DNA of 64,000 nt, taken from the NCBI GenBank assembly GCA_037576215.1, contig JBANDB010000004.1, forward strand, positions 5,952,001-6,016,000, read 5' to 3'. This DNA is from Armillaria gallica (lineage: Eukaryota; Basidiomycota; Agaricomycetes; Agaricales; Physalacriaceae). The notes under the pieces were generated by a model. The model had not been told where the DNA came from, did no database searches, and saw only the letters and a program-made list of their open reading frames with translations. This document shows positions 1 through 10,795 of the stretch, piece by piece. Position 1 is the stretch's first letter. Every line of letters begins with the position of its first letter. Both the position numbers and the translations under genes were made by a program.

Positions 1-1935
1 GAGGCCATCTTTTCTCGATAGCATCAGACCACCAGGCCCATATCAAAGCTATAAACATGGGTCAGTATCGGCGTCGACGAATGGATAAGAAGTGTACTCG
101 TAATGATTTGTACGACATTGATACCCAAGGGATATATGTTGATTTGGCTGACTGTATATTTTGTATGACCCTCCGTGTTGAAACTCTTGAGCCAGAATAT
201 CATCGAGTTTGCAGGACCACGGCTATTATTATACTAGGACCGAAGAGTCAATAACAAGAGACAAGTAGCGAGGAATAAAATCTCACGAAAACGAAGACTG
301 CAAATAATCACAAGCATGAGTTGAATGTATAGCAAGCAGCTTTGATACCGACGAATAACAAGCATGTAAAGATGCCATGTATTGAAAAATCCCACAACCT
401 GAATCGAGTCATAAATAAAGGTACAAATTCAAGCAACAGGGCGACCTTACCTTAGCTTTGGTGAACTTAGCGGGCGGCTTTCTTCCAATTAGATCCATCC
501 GCTTCCGGGCGATCGCCAGTTCTTGTTCGGTGTATATGACCCCTGCCCTAGTACTATGCGGGAGATCTATGAAATATTTTGGCATGGATGTGCTGAGCTG
601 TCAGAGGAGCACAAATATGCCGCACCTGGCATTACGAGGAAGCCGAAAAGACCGATGGGAACTGTAATAATTCCATCGATTATGAAAAGCCCTGTGTAAT
701 AGTAAGAAGCCGGCAAAAAGGTTTAGAGACAGAGGTAACACACATCTCCAGCCAGCGAGACCGCCAACGCCATTCAAGCCATCATAGGCGGCCTGATGGA
801 TATATATATATATATATGAAAGACACAAATGGTCGTGAAGGAGAAAAGACCTACGGCCTGTAAGAAACCACTGAATATTGGGCCGATAGCGGCGGCGGTC
901 TGGCGACATTGATAGTCAGTCAGGGGCATGGTTCCACGAAATAGAGACTGTACATGAAGTATACAAGAGCGCTTTGCTAATTCCTCGCTTTTGTACCAGC
1001 TTCCAATCACATATGACATAGCGGGATAAAACGTCGCGCCAGCCAAACCTGTCGCTACAACTTAGACGTCATCCCAAACGACGAAACAAATGGGATTTTA
1101 CCAATGAAAAACCGCAAGACACAAACTTGATTGAAATTCTTGGCAGTCGCCAGAACCATGGTGAGGACGCTCCAGATGATTTCCATTGCGGGAACCTGAT
1201 GCGTTCTGGTAAATGATATGTATTGTAAAGCATAAGTTGTACGTACCCAAATAGATGGCCTGATCCTAGTTATGAGCAGACTAGGATACGGTCAATGGAC
1301 TGGTGAACGTGGGAGATCTGTGACGCACTTTGAAGGGATTTGTCCAACAACATAGCCGATCGTCCAAGCGGTCGTGATGAAGTTTAATTGATTCCCGTGT
1401 CTAAATGGAATGAATATTGTGTAACGTCTTCACGAGTAACACCCCTACAAGTGTAGGCTAAGAGAAGAATGAGATAGTGATATAGCGGAATAGGCAGAGC
1501 ACGACGAACTCATCTTGCATTCCCGAAACATACTTTCAGACCTCGTAAGTTCGACCAAAAAGCAAATATGATAAACAAGGTGACTTACAGCATTCTACAA
1601 CAAACGTAATCAGAGCGGACAGTAATCATTGATCGTAATCAAGTACGCACCGTCACGTTTTGCTGATCCAGATACGTGTCAGAATGGGGTAGGTAAGTCG
1701 GTGAAGATACCAAGTCTTTGTAAAAGCACTTATTTGCTGAAGTACGACAATGTCGCATAGGTCAAAAGACACGCGTCGAGCTTGGTGAGAAATTTCCTCT
1801 CTTCCGGCGGCTTATCCCACGTATCCCTAACATAAATTTGTCAAGTCAGAGCTGAATTTCTTACCATGATGACGGTACGTACCAGATGTAACTGTAGACA
1901 GATCGTTTCTTGGGGCTCAGCGATTCGGTAGACAT
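1..1935 (-). CDS. MFS anion:cation symporter family transporter (pantothenate/allantoate permease-like), 3' end outside window
   Basis: Plasma-membrane proton symporter of the major facilitator superfamily, ACS family (Liz1/Fen2/Dal5-like), probably importing a small organic anion such as pantothenate or allantoate; the substrate is inferred from family only. I chose the ATG at 1935 because it opens a frame reading RSVYSYIWDTWDKPPEER across an intron, followed by KFLTKLDACLLTYATLSYF and YLDQQNV. Further exons read LNFITTAWTIGYVVGQ, RIRPSIW, VPAMEIIWSVLTMVLATAK, FYPAMSYVIGSWYK, YDGLNGVGGLAGWR, RKRMDLIGRKPPAKF, FWLKSFNTEGHTKY, INIYPLGINVVQI and WWSDAIEKRWP at the window edge. These match the family order through about two thirds of the protein. 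At least ten short introns are needed and no disabling change was seen. The last helices and the stop lie before position 1. The promoter region is shared with the F-box gene at 2688. Confidence 0.88.
800..817. repeat. (AT)9 microsatellite
   Basis: Uninterrupted AT dinucleotide run. It lies inside an intron of the MFS transporter gene, between the exon ending GFLQAV and the exon starting AAYDGLNG, so length change should not affect the protein. Confidence 0.95.
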
Positions 1936-2687
1936 TGTTCAGATGGGTCAAGGTTTGACCCTTCCAAAATCTGGATCGCTGTAGGAAAGTATTTATCCGA
2001 TTCCGTGCGATGTATTTCTGTACTATTGCCCCTTTCTTGCTGAGCGTGGCACCAGGGGAAGTCACCTCATGCACGCAACCTCCGAAAACCGTGGTATTAC
2101 TGACAAAACATCTTAGTCAACGTCCTTCAAGACGACAAAAAAAGCACAGCTACATACTTCTATTCCAGAAATACACAATGTGAGAACCCGCGGCGAGCAT
2201 TAAGAAGGACAAAGCGGCGGCCCTTTGTTATTTTTGCTCAACTTCGTGAATCTTCTATGTTGGAGAAGGTCAGGAGGCCAAAGATCTAGGTGCGCAGCAA
2301 GTCACACATGAGAGTAGCTTTGCGGACGTAAGAGGAGACAATAGGAGGCAGCAAAGAGAAGACCGCGACCAAACCGCGACGGAGGAAATTGAAGATCATC
2401 CGTCGGCCAGAAGTCGGTCCGGCACTTGCCGCCGGCTCGTCATGGTGGAGTCAACCTAAGCTGTACTGAGCTGTATCAGCAGAGGTGGCCAATCGATCTA
2501 GTCTTCAACCTACACTGTACAGCGATAACACTTGGGGGTTATCTGCAAGTCTTTCAGTTTTGTACGCTTTTCAAGTCTTAGCTTAGGAAGTGTTGCTTCG
2601 TGCTACTGCTCACCTTGTGGTATGCTGACTAAAGATAGTATCCCTTTTTCAACAACTTATGTTATTATGTTTTCCTGCATAGCAGTC
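1936..2687. promoter_or_regulatory. Divergent intergenic region, MFS transporter (minus) / F-box gene (plus)
   Basis: About 750 bp between two divergently oriented start codons. A 77-codon ORF reads through 2074-1841 on the minus strand, but it is out of phase with the transporter and gives no recognisable protein. No specific operator or core element could be assigned; it presumably holds both promoters and 5' UTRs. Confidence 0.4.
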
Positions 2688-3653
2688 ATGGTTGAGCTTC
2701 CTCAGGAACTCATCGAACAGATTATCGACGAACTCAATCTTCTGCAGGGAAATCGAAAGGCTCTGTTCGCGGCGCTGTCTACCGCTCGCTCATTTAGAAT
2801 TCGGGCCCGTCTACACCTTTTTCAACGAATATACCTCGCCAACGAGCAACATTTCCGCAAATTTGACGAGCTGTGCAAAGCATCTCCATCGATCCTTGGC
2901 ATTGTACGGACTATCCGTGTGGTTATCCGTCCGAACCATAGCCATGCGGTGCTGTCACTCCAAGCTCACTCGTTTCCGAACTTGGCTGCCCTCGAGGTGG
3001 ACGGCTGGAAAGATGGCTATATGTGCTCCAAGCTGCCACGGGACGATGCACTGACCCTTTCCTCCAAGAATCTTAGCTCTCTTACACTCCAATATCTCTT
3101 CTTCCCAGACTCGAAACGTTTTCGCAGCTGTATCCAATCCTACCTATTTCTCGAATCGCTTTCTTTGCGATCTCTTGACGTCCCTGCATCCATCGAAGAC
3201 GCCCATTCATATCTGGGCCCTTCTATCAAGGAGCTATCTATCACATGTCCAAATTACGGCACCTGCGCGTTGTTTGCCGGACCTAGGAGCAGCTTTGGTC
3301 TCCAAGCGCTATCCAAGCTTCGAATAACCCAGTCTTCGCTGTGTCAGATCTCGATAATCCAACATATCCTTGATGCTGCACGAAGCACATTGCAGGAGCT
3401 TCACCTTTGTGCCATCGACCCCAGTAAGCTCTTCAAGCTCTTATCATTTCCCATTGCTCATTGTAACTGTTTCCAAGGTGTAAGGGAACCAGGGGAAATC
3501 CTCGAAATCTCTCAGATACCCGTAATTTTCTTTCAGCCGGCGGGATTCCGGAAGGCCAATTTGAAGTGTATGAGTTACCTCGTCCAGTGTTTGCAGAAAA
3601 GCACTTCGAGTCCTGCGCAGCTCACAATTTGTATGGCATTCTATGACGGATGA
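2688..3653 (+). CDS. F-box-like/LRR-type protein, C-terminally short
   Basis: The product opens with MVELPQELIEQIIDEL, a basidiomycete F-box-like start (residues about 1-45), followed by leucine-rich segments such as LSSLTLQYLFF, LESLSLRSLD and IKELSITCP, an LRR-like solenoid. By family it would be a substrate adaptor of an SCF ubiquitin ligase. The start at 2688 was preferred over an in-frame upstream ATG at 2532 because family members begin at this motif. A 54-nt GTAAGC...CAAG intron at about 3424-3477 fits; its length is a multiple of three, so the frame stays open spliced or not. It falls at the same place as the intron of the paralogue at 40137-41479. The spliced C-terminus reads EISQIPVIFFQPAGFRKANL...ICMAFYDG and stops about 80 residues before the paralogue does, so it may be truncated. 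Neighbours do not suggest a substrate. Confidence 0.7.
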   Translation: MVELPQELIEQIIDELNLLQGNRKALFAALSTARSFRIRARLHLFQRIYLANEQHFRKFDELCKASPSILGIVRTIRVVIRPNHSHAVLSLQAHSFPNLAALEVDGWKDGYMCSKLPRDDALTLSSKNLSSLTLQYLFFPDSKRFRSCIQSYLFLESLSLRSLDVPASIEDAHSYLGPSIKELSITCPNYGTCALFAGPRSSFGLQALSKLRITQSSLCQISIIQHILDAARSTLQELHLCAIDPSKLFKLLSFPIAHCNCFQGVREPGEILEISQIPVIFFQPAGFRKANLKCMSYLVQCLQKSTSSPAQLTICMAFYDG

Positions 3654-3784
3654 TTCCGTACATTGCACTCAAGGGTTGAAATGATACAATGGAACTGGCA
3701 ATTTTTACTTATCTTACTGCAGAATGACTAAAAACACAACTTTGTAATGCTCTATTGCACATATTCGCACGTCGGTGGCCTGAT

Positions 3785-4868
3785 TTACAATTCTTGGATA
3801 ACCCATATCAAAAAAGGTTCCAAGGAGCGGGGACATAAACATACTTTGCATGGCGGCGATGTCGGTGCTCTGGACGTAGTCTTCGAACTCTTGAACCTTT
3901 TCCTGGAGTTCGTCGGTGGAGACTTTTTCGTCCTCTGTGACCAGATGAGTACAAAACGATCGGAGCGAAAGCAGGTCACTGACCGACAACAAGTGTGATC
4001 TGATCAGATATAAAACAATGAGGCGCAAGAAAGACAGAAAAATATGAAGCGGACCTGTAATTTTTTGATGCCTGTAACAAACTGGTCAAGAGGGGGACAT
4101 ATCAAGCCAGGCTAGGCGACATACCGTAACCGATCGGAACGAGTTTGCTAGCTCCCCAGACAAGGCCGTCTTGCTCGATTGAGCGAACGGAGTCTTCAAG
4201 AGCCTTCATATCCGTCTCGTCATCCCAAGGCTTGACGTCCATCGTGACGACAGACTTAATACGTGGTATGAATTATCAACAATCGACGGATAGCAAGAGG
4301 AGAGAGCTAACCTTGGCGATAGTCTTAGGCTTGTTAGCTTTCTTGGCATTGTACGCAGCGACACGCTCTGCCTTGATACGCTCTGCCTCCGCGTCTTCTT
4401 CCTCGTCATCGTCACCAAAGAGATCAACCTCATCGTCGTCCTCATCCGCGGGTGCAGCCGCGGAAGTGAAGAATGCTTCTCCCGCATTGCTGGAGCCGGG
4501 GAGAGAACCGTGCTCCGCGGCGTAGGACTTGATGTGTGTATACCACCTAGTTACGTTTGGGTAGGAGTCGCCGGGCAAGGAGGAAATGGTCTTGTAAACA
4601 TGAACATCGGCCTGGGAAGGAGTGTATCTGTCAAAGAAAAGGCGTTTCAGCACTGATCTCTAATTAGGATAATGATAGGCTTGAACAGGGTTCAGAAATC
4701 CAGGAATGAGTTATCTGCAGGTTGGAGCAGCGATGTCTAGTCGCTCTTGGAAACACGGACGAGGGCGATAGCTCATCATGAAGATATCGATATGGATTCA
4801 GCTTCTTACCCTTCAACGTACGACCTGGTGGCTAAGTGAGCCTCAAGCTTGCTGAGATCGACAGACAT
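3785..4868 (-). CDS. Translation elongation factor 1-beta (eEF1B alpha, GEF subunit)
   Basis: Cytosolic guanine-nucleotide exchange factor that recharges eEF1A with GTP. The start [20 protein letters not shown] is followed by [19 protein letters not shown] (GST-C-like N-terminal domain), the acidic linker [23 protein letters not shown], the central [10 protein letters not shown] region, and the GEF domain [67 protein letters not shown] and DIAAMQ. Reading straight on at 3844 would add about 34 foreign residues. Removing a 52-nt GTATGT...CCAAG intron (3793-3844) gives the canonical end DIAAMQKL and a stop at 3785, so the last exon is only 8 nt. Total length is about 215 residues, normal for the family. 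The 5' flank holds a (CCA)n run. Confidence 0.93.
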
Positions 4869-4894
4869 GGTGTTGAGGAGAACGATTTAGTGAC

Positions 4895-4914
4895 GGTGGT
4901 GGTGGTGGTGGTGG
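4895..4914. repeat. (GGT)6 microsatellite in the EF1-beta 5' leader
   Basis: Six GGT triplets plus GG. On the transcribed minus strand this is a CCA run starting about 27 nt upstream of the EF1-beta ATG, so it lies in the 5' UTR or core promoter. Confidence 0.9.
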
Positions 4915-6875
4915 ATGTCAAGAATATCTCTGCAATCGATGGCGGAAAAAAATCCGGATAATGCACGTGAAGATGACGCTGCTAAATATACACATACAAA
5001 TACAACATGCTGCAGTCACGTTTACACTCCTCCGCCTTCAACTCCCGTTTACCTTTCTCAATTCCGCTCCAGCAGGTGCTGTTCGGTTGCATACGAATCA
5101 ATAATTACGGTAGTCTCTCGTTGTGTCTGCAGACTCGACATATTTCTGGATTACTCATCCCAAGTTCGCCGGCTCTCCAGTCGTAATCAGTCCTTCTAGA
5201 GGGCCCGTTTATCTATAGGCCTTTAAATGGAGGCAGAAATGCTGCATCGCGTGGCCCCGAATCGAAAATTTTCTCTTCTCTTTAATCTCCGTCAGCTCTT
5301 AGTCTCATGGCCTTTTTACTCAGCGACCTAGTTGCCGGATGATGCCACTGCCAATCTCCTGTCTCATACTCATGAACGCTGTAATCCCCGCCTCCGTGTA
5401 CAGCGGGGCGCCTACTGTCTTTGCTGCGAAGATCGTGTGAGTGCGACATTCGAGGCTCCATCTCCCAATACCAGTAAGTAATGTTTCGTTCTCATGGTCC
5501 CTAATAAGACATCACGAGTGTCGTTCGTAGGTCTGCTGTAACGCTACCTGGCGACCGGGAGAAATACCATTCTTTCATGTATCAGCTACCTGCTTTCCGT
5601 AACTACACATCTCCAAAGGGTTTTATGATGTTGCACAATGTGCGGCATACCGTGGTACCGAGCTTCAAAGCCGTCTCCTTTCAGGCTGAACGCGTGTTTC
5701 CCGCCGATGATATCTCTATGCTTTTGGTTCATTGGGGGTTCCACTACGGCGGCGTTTCACATTTTATACACAGACTCCAACAGGGTCGTCGCAAATCACG
5801 TATCAGCCGTTTAAACGGCGACCAGCACTATCGGTACTAGCATAAAAAAAGGGCTGCGATCGCACTGACTTCTCGTACTGGCCAAATAAGGGTCCCAATT
5901 GCCCTTTGCGTTGTCATGGATCTTGAAACTGTCTCAAGCTCAAAGTACACGGTAACGACCGGACTTCGACCCTCCTCACTGGTTCTCGCGTCAGCGTAAC
6001 CCCTGGAAGGAGTGGAAAGATTGGCAGCACCCGAAGGAGTGGGTGTTTCAAACGTTTTCGGAGTTTTTTTGATTATAGAACTAATAAGTAAGGTCAAATC
6101 CTCTGTCGACAGAAGTGCAATTAAACCTCCCTCAGGGCATTCTATTAATATATTGCGCAGACCGGAGCATGTTGAGAGCCTTTATGGACCTTCCCCGTTC
6201 ATACGCGGTTGCTTTTGTACTGACATCGACCCTAGGAATATATTTGTCAATCTCAAGTGTTCCTTACAAAGATCTACAGAGGATGTAATCGGTTACTACT
6301 CGATAACAACCGGGAAATTGCGAAAGCGCGGGGGAATTTCACTACGTTTGTTCCTTTACTTGGTTCGATGATGGGCGTCCAAGAACAGCGTGCCCTGTAC
6401 CTAGTTTGATGGCCGGTCCAGAGCTATCCATGCACTGGATTCTGGGTACGAAAGAGCCGACAATGTCAGTCCGGTCTCATTTATCAGTAGTATTCGCTGA
6501 CCACTAGATCTATATCGCTTTTGTTCGATATCACCGACGCTTCATTGCCCGTCGTTTTATGTGCTCTGTTGGTAAATGCTTCCGAATCCCCTTGCAGTGC
6601 TTTACCTTTCGATTGTCCTAGATTGGGATTTAATTGAGATCCTCAATGTCTCTGAGGTCATGGTGATTGGCTACTCTATGACCCTAGCCTTCCTTACGTG
6701 GTTGGCGAAAAATGGCATACAGAACCTTCAAGCATCATGATGACTTTACCTGGCTTCGATTTCCTGTGTGACGCGTGAGAACTTGCATTTGTGTGATCCC
6801 TTTTACTACCGTTAGCCGCAATGCTCTTTTACTTGGAGACTACAAATATGGGCGCGCTCTCGCGCTGGTCTGGTT
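4915..6875. other. Gene-free stretch
   Basis: About 2 kb without a recognisable gene. Open frames of 87-119 codons (5577-5840 plus, 6012-6371 plus) lack good splice context and resemble no family I know. The first (LPAFRNYTSPKGFMMLHNVRH) has protein-like composition and could be a remnant. Confidence 0.4.
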
Positions 6876-8833
6876 ATGGCGTCCTCTCTCCTTGACATTC
6901 CCCCTGAACTCATACGAAAAATTGTCTTCTTGGCCTATGCACCTTTCGGAATCCCTTCTATTTTCCATCCTTTTATGCTCACCTGCCATTATACCTATTC
7001 CATCCTCAGCGCTCCAGAAACATATTCGCAACTTTTTGCGACACATTTCGACGTTCCACCTCTTGCAGTTGTCGATGATGCCACTTTTCGACAGCACGCC
7101 AAATGCGAAATGATTCGCAGATACATTACTCTTCAAACGCTCCACCGGCGCCAAGTAGATAGCGACAACGTGTTGGACGTGCTCTGGTGTACGCTCACCA
7201 TGTTCGGCTATTCCGCAGTAGGCCAGAAAGACATCAAGCTCCTGTTACAGGCTGGTGTATCTGAATTTCTGATATCCTTCATTCTTTCCCGTCTTTACGA
7301 CGCTTCCGGCGAAAGTAAAGACTGGCCGATTGAAAACAATGTAAACCGTTTGGCCGTACTGTTGCTGTGGGTCTCAACTTCTCGATGTGAGTAACTTTAT
7401 CCGACGCCCTGTGTCATCGATTACTCATGTCGTCTCTTATAGTCATGATTGATGGTGAAAGCCCCGCTACGCGACGAATGTTGATGGGTTGTCTTCGACC
7501 CTTGGTGTTTGCTCCATATCGGGTACGTCCCAATTTACAGGTAGATAACTCCCTAAATCATTTGTTATTCTTCAGTACTCTATTTCGGCATTTCCAGAAC
7601 AGGTATACCTCCCAGAGTCATCCGTACCAGCCTTCCGTTCCCCACGCATCCATCGTTCTTGCGGAGCTTATGGTCCTCCTGGTCCCCGCTTGCCAGAAGC
7701 GAGACTTTTCGGAGATAAATTCCAGAAGATCCAACTGCCTCCGATAGCTCTCCTAGCGACCCTTGCGTACTTCGCCAGGCAGGACCTTGATAGGCCCGTA
7801 ATCCCCGACCAGTTGCCGCGAACTCGTCTTGAGGCTAATAACCTCGGCTTGTCGGGTCCGACCCGGGAGGATTTGGAATGCTTTGCAGATTATCAAACTC
7901 ACTGCTGTGGTCTGGAATCTCTTCGATTTTGCGTAGCTATTCGCGGTATTGCACCGCCTTACCTACCTGGTGTGCTAACGGGGAGATACCATGGTTCCTG
8001 CTTGGTATGAATTCATGTCTATCCTACCTGCGCTCCGATGATAAAAGATTACATGTAGATCCCTGATCGATCGCAGTATGAACGATGGAAATGTTCGGCT
8101 AGCCCACCATCCCCTTTAGAGCGCGAGGAAGTCAGTCGACGCCCTTTCTATGTAACCTTGCAGGAGTATGTTTCCTACAATATTGATGAAGTCATCCCCA
8201 AAGACGCTTCTGAAAACGGGAACATGAATGCGTGGCTTCCAAGCGGATTTAAATGGATCGAGACCACGGTAACTTAGTGCTGACGGGTCTACATTTGCGT
8301 CGTTCTGATGTTTCACAGAACGGAATCGTGGCGTTCGACACGTCGGGAACGTTCAAGACGTTCTACCAAACGTACGATGCAAGTTGCGCGTCCCAAAGTG
8401 AGATTGTCGACATTATCGTGACTGGCAAGGTGAGTTCTATCACTCCTCGATCAAATGTGGGGAACGGACATTTTCATAGACTGAACCACGTCATGCCGCT
8501 GCCTGGGGAGACTTTCATTTCATTGGGCGTATACGTCTAGCCGACGGCCTGATCACCCTTAAGCGGGTATCGGTGCGGTACCTTCCGATTACCGGTGTAT
8601 GTATGTACATCTTACCTCATTTTTAGGTTTCCAATCTCGGTGACACCATTCTGAGAGGCCAATGTAAGCGTTCCTGTTCTCATGTTGGAGACGGGGTTCT
8701 GATACGGTTTAGTTCAGTAACCTCCACGCACAATTTTGTCGGTCGAATGAAGCCCGTTTCCACGGGCTTTGAGCCTTCTAGCTGGGAGGCTCCATTCAGT
8801 CTGTCAAAAATCCATTCACGTCCTCTACTCTAA
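6876..8833 (+). CDS. F-box-like protein with conserved C-terminal domain (paralogue 1)
   Basis: Inferred SCF-type substrate adaptor. Exon 1 starts MASSLLDIPPELIRKIVF (F-box-like helix 1) followed by a helical region (FHPFMLTCHYTYSILSAPE). Introns at about 7390-7441, 7530-7575, 8005-8076, 8274-8319, 8431-8479, 8599-8627 and 8664-8714 join exons in phase, giving RRMLMGCLRPLVFAPYR, then VPAFRSPRIHRS, LPPIALLATLAYFARQDLDRP, LSGPTREDLECFADYQTH, ENGNMNAWLPSGFKWIE, IVDIIVTGK, AAAWGDFHFIGRIRLADG, HNFVGR and WEAPFSLSKI. The C-terminal block DIIVTG...WG.F.F.GR.R..DG...NFVGR...F.LSK recurs in the genes at 10796 and 25153. The reading frame is intact from start to stop. The function of the C-terminal domain is unknown to me. 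Confidence 0.8.
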
Positions 8834-10251
8834 CGCCGCTGAGTATATACATGTTCTGACATATGTGTCGTCATAATTCCGTCCCGTTAATTACCCCAAT
8901 AAAAGCTGTACTCCCTAATCCTATAAAGGACAATATATCCCACTGATTCGATATTTCTCACAAAACACAGATTTGAATATCAATGCCCGGTCGCCATCAA
9001 GTTGTATATCGGCTTCCCATCCTTCTATCCATCAGTGAATGTGCTCAGGCAACTCATGGCAGTCGGTTTTCCGTCCCTGCCCATTTTTACTAGGCTAAAG
9101 ATACGTGAACGGATGTGCCCGTGCAGACAAAGAGGAGAGTAACTGTTATACCATTTAAGCGTTCAACGAACGTGTTCTTTCTTTACGGTTTGGAGATATT
9201 GATTCCTCGCCATTACCGCAGTTCTCCGTGGCAAAGAAGACGAGACTGTGCAGGGGCTAGATCTTGACAGCCTGAGATACCCGTCTGTTCTCCGTCTTCT
9301 TTCGACCTGAAGGACCTTGTACTTGGACCTTTCTCAGCGGATACAGCCCTAATAGAAATGGTGAGAACAGATCGGACCCTAAGCATTGGCTCATGCAAAC
9401 TCTATCTTGGGGCCAGGTCTTTGACTCTTCTAGTAAATGAGCAATAGAATATCAAAGTTATCAACGAGGACAATCAGAACACGGCAAACTTCGGGTGGCC
9501 CCTCGATACTTTGTAGAAACTGGGGACTTTTCGCCTTCGTAACAAACGATTTAATCTATCATTCGCTGCTCGACGCTATATCATATATATCATAACACTA
9601 TGAAGAGACCCAATCGTGTGATATACCCGGCAACAGCATGGGAATGCTTCATGATCTTCGGAACGAATCCGGTTCCTACACTTCCATTTGAGGCCTGTTA
9701 CAAGCCAGGTCCTCCCCTGTGTTCTAAGATGATGAGATGTCGACTTGAAAGTGTTCTGAAGAGCTTGACTTTGGATACGTAGTGGGGAGCTACATGTAAA
9801 GAGCTGCAGTACTCTGAATGTATTCATCCTCGTGAACCTGTCTCGGAGACCCCGGATCCAAGGCCTAGCCTCACGCTGACTGATTTCTGCCTCGGTATGC
9901 GCATCACTGTCCTCGCCCCAAAGTCACGGAGAGCTGTTGAAACTATTTTATGATACCAGCGACAAGACTGCACCCTAATAATAGCTTTAATTCGGATGTT
10001 GCACCTGTGAAGAAAATTTGTTGAAGCATGAGAATCAGTGAGCCGTCGCACAAGGGGTCGAGGGTGCAGGATATGTTGCTGGAAACAGCAGTGAGTGCGG
10101 GACATCGGTATAGGGTGCTTAGAGACTTAGCATTTTACTCGACCCTCTGGCGCTGCTGCAGGTTTTGACAAGGGCGTCCAAGCGTTAAATGTGCCTCCAT
10201 TCGTGTCCACTTTGAATGCTGAGAATCATCTAGATGCATGAGATTCCGTGA
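8834..10251. other. Gene-free stretch
   Basis: About 1.4 kb between the first F-box paralogue and the small minus-strand ORF. No frame longer than about 93 codons, no recognisable domain and no repeat. Confidence 0.4.
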
Positions 10252-10623
10252 CTATAGAACTGTGTAAAATACCTCGTCAATAAAACGCGAATAGAGGTGC
10301 TCCTGCCATTCCAATGGAAAGCTGTCGTCGACAGGTTCATCTATCTTCCAAGAGATTGATTTGCCGTCGGTCCACGGCCCCACGAATACGAGGCCAAAGC
10401 GCGTTAGGCCGTGTCCAAAGGTAGAAGAGTTCCTTTGTGCAAATTGAAGTAGATAGAGGCAATAAATGTCCCTAGCTATTGTCTGGTAGATGTCGAAGGT
10501 TGCCGAAGGTGAAGCCTGAAGTGGGCCCGGACGGAAATAAATATCAGGTGACCGATAGAGACCTGTCGCCACAAAGAATATATCGTCGAAATAAATGGAA
10601 GCATCATCGAATACAGACAGCAT
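10252..10623 (-). CDS. Candidate small gene, unknown product
   Basis: An ORF open for 196 codons from 10842. An internal Met at 10623 avoids overlap with the F-box gene at 10796 and gives 124 residues beginning MLSVFDDASIYFDD and containing YFRPGPLQASPSATFDIY, LLQFAQRNSSTFGHGL and FVGPWTDGKSISWKIDEP. Composition is protein-like and rich in aromatic residues, but I recognise no family. A GTATTT...CTAG intron just before the stop could replace the last residues by a short alternative tail. It would be head-to-head with the F-box gene, 172 bp apart. It could equally be a chance frame. Confidence 0.35.
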   Translation of the reverse strand: MLSVFDDASIYFDDIFFVATGLYRSPDIYFRPGPLQASPSATFDIYQTIARDIYCLYLLQFAQRNSSTFGHGLTRFGLVFVGPWTDGKSISWKIDEPVDDSFPLEWQEHLYSRFIDEVFYTVL

Positions 10624-10795
10624 GCGTATGTTGTGGTTGGGGATGGATTCTGAGCGACACTGTCCCGCTCCCTTTCCTCTTTCGGCCAACCTTCCACGGC
10701 GGTCGGCAACTGTAAGCCGGCTCCGGCTTCGGCCAACAAGCAAGATGCCGCCCTGCATCACCAGTCTTATGACCAGCGTTCTCTCTTCTACCACG

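Noticed and set aside
1841..2074. 77-codon minus-strand ORF as first exon of the MFS gene
   Set aside because: Its phase does not join the DTWDKPPEER exon; the overlapping frame starting at 1935 does.
10479..10715. 78-codon plus-strand ORF before the F-box gene
   Set aside because: No domain; it overlaps the better minus-strand frame and the F-box leader.
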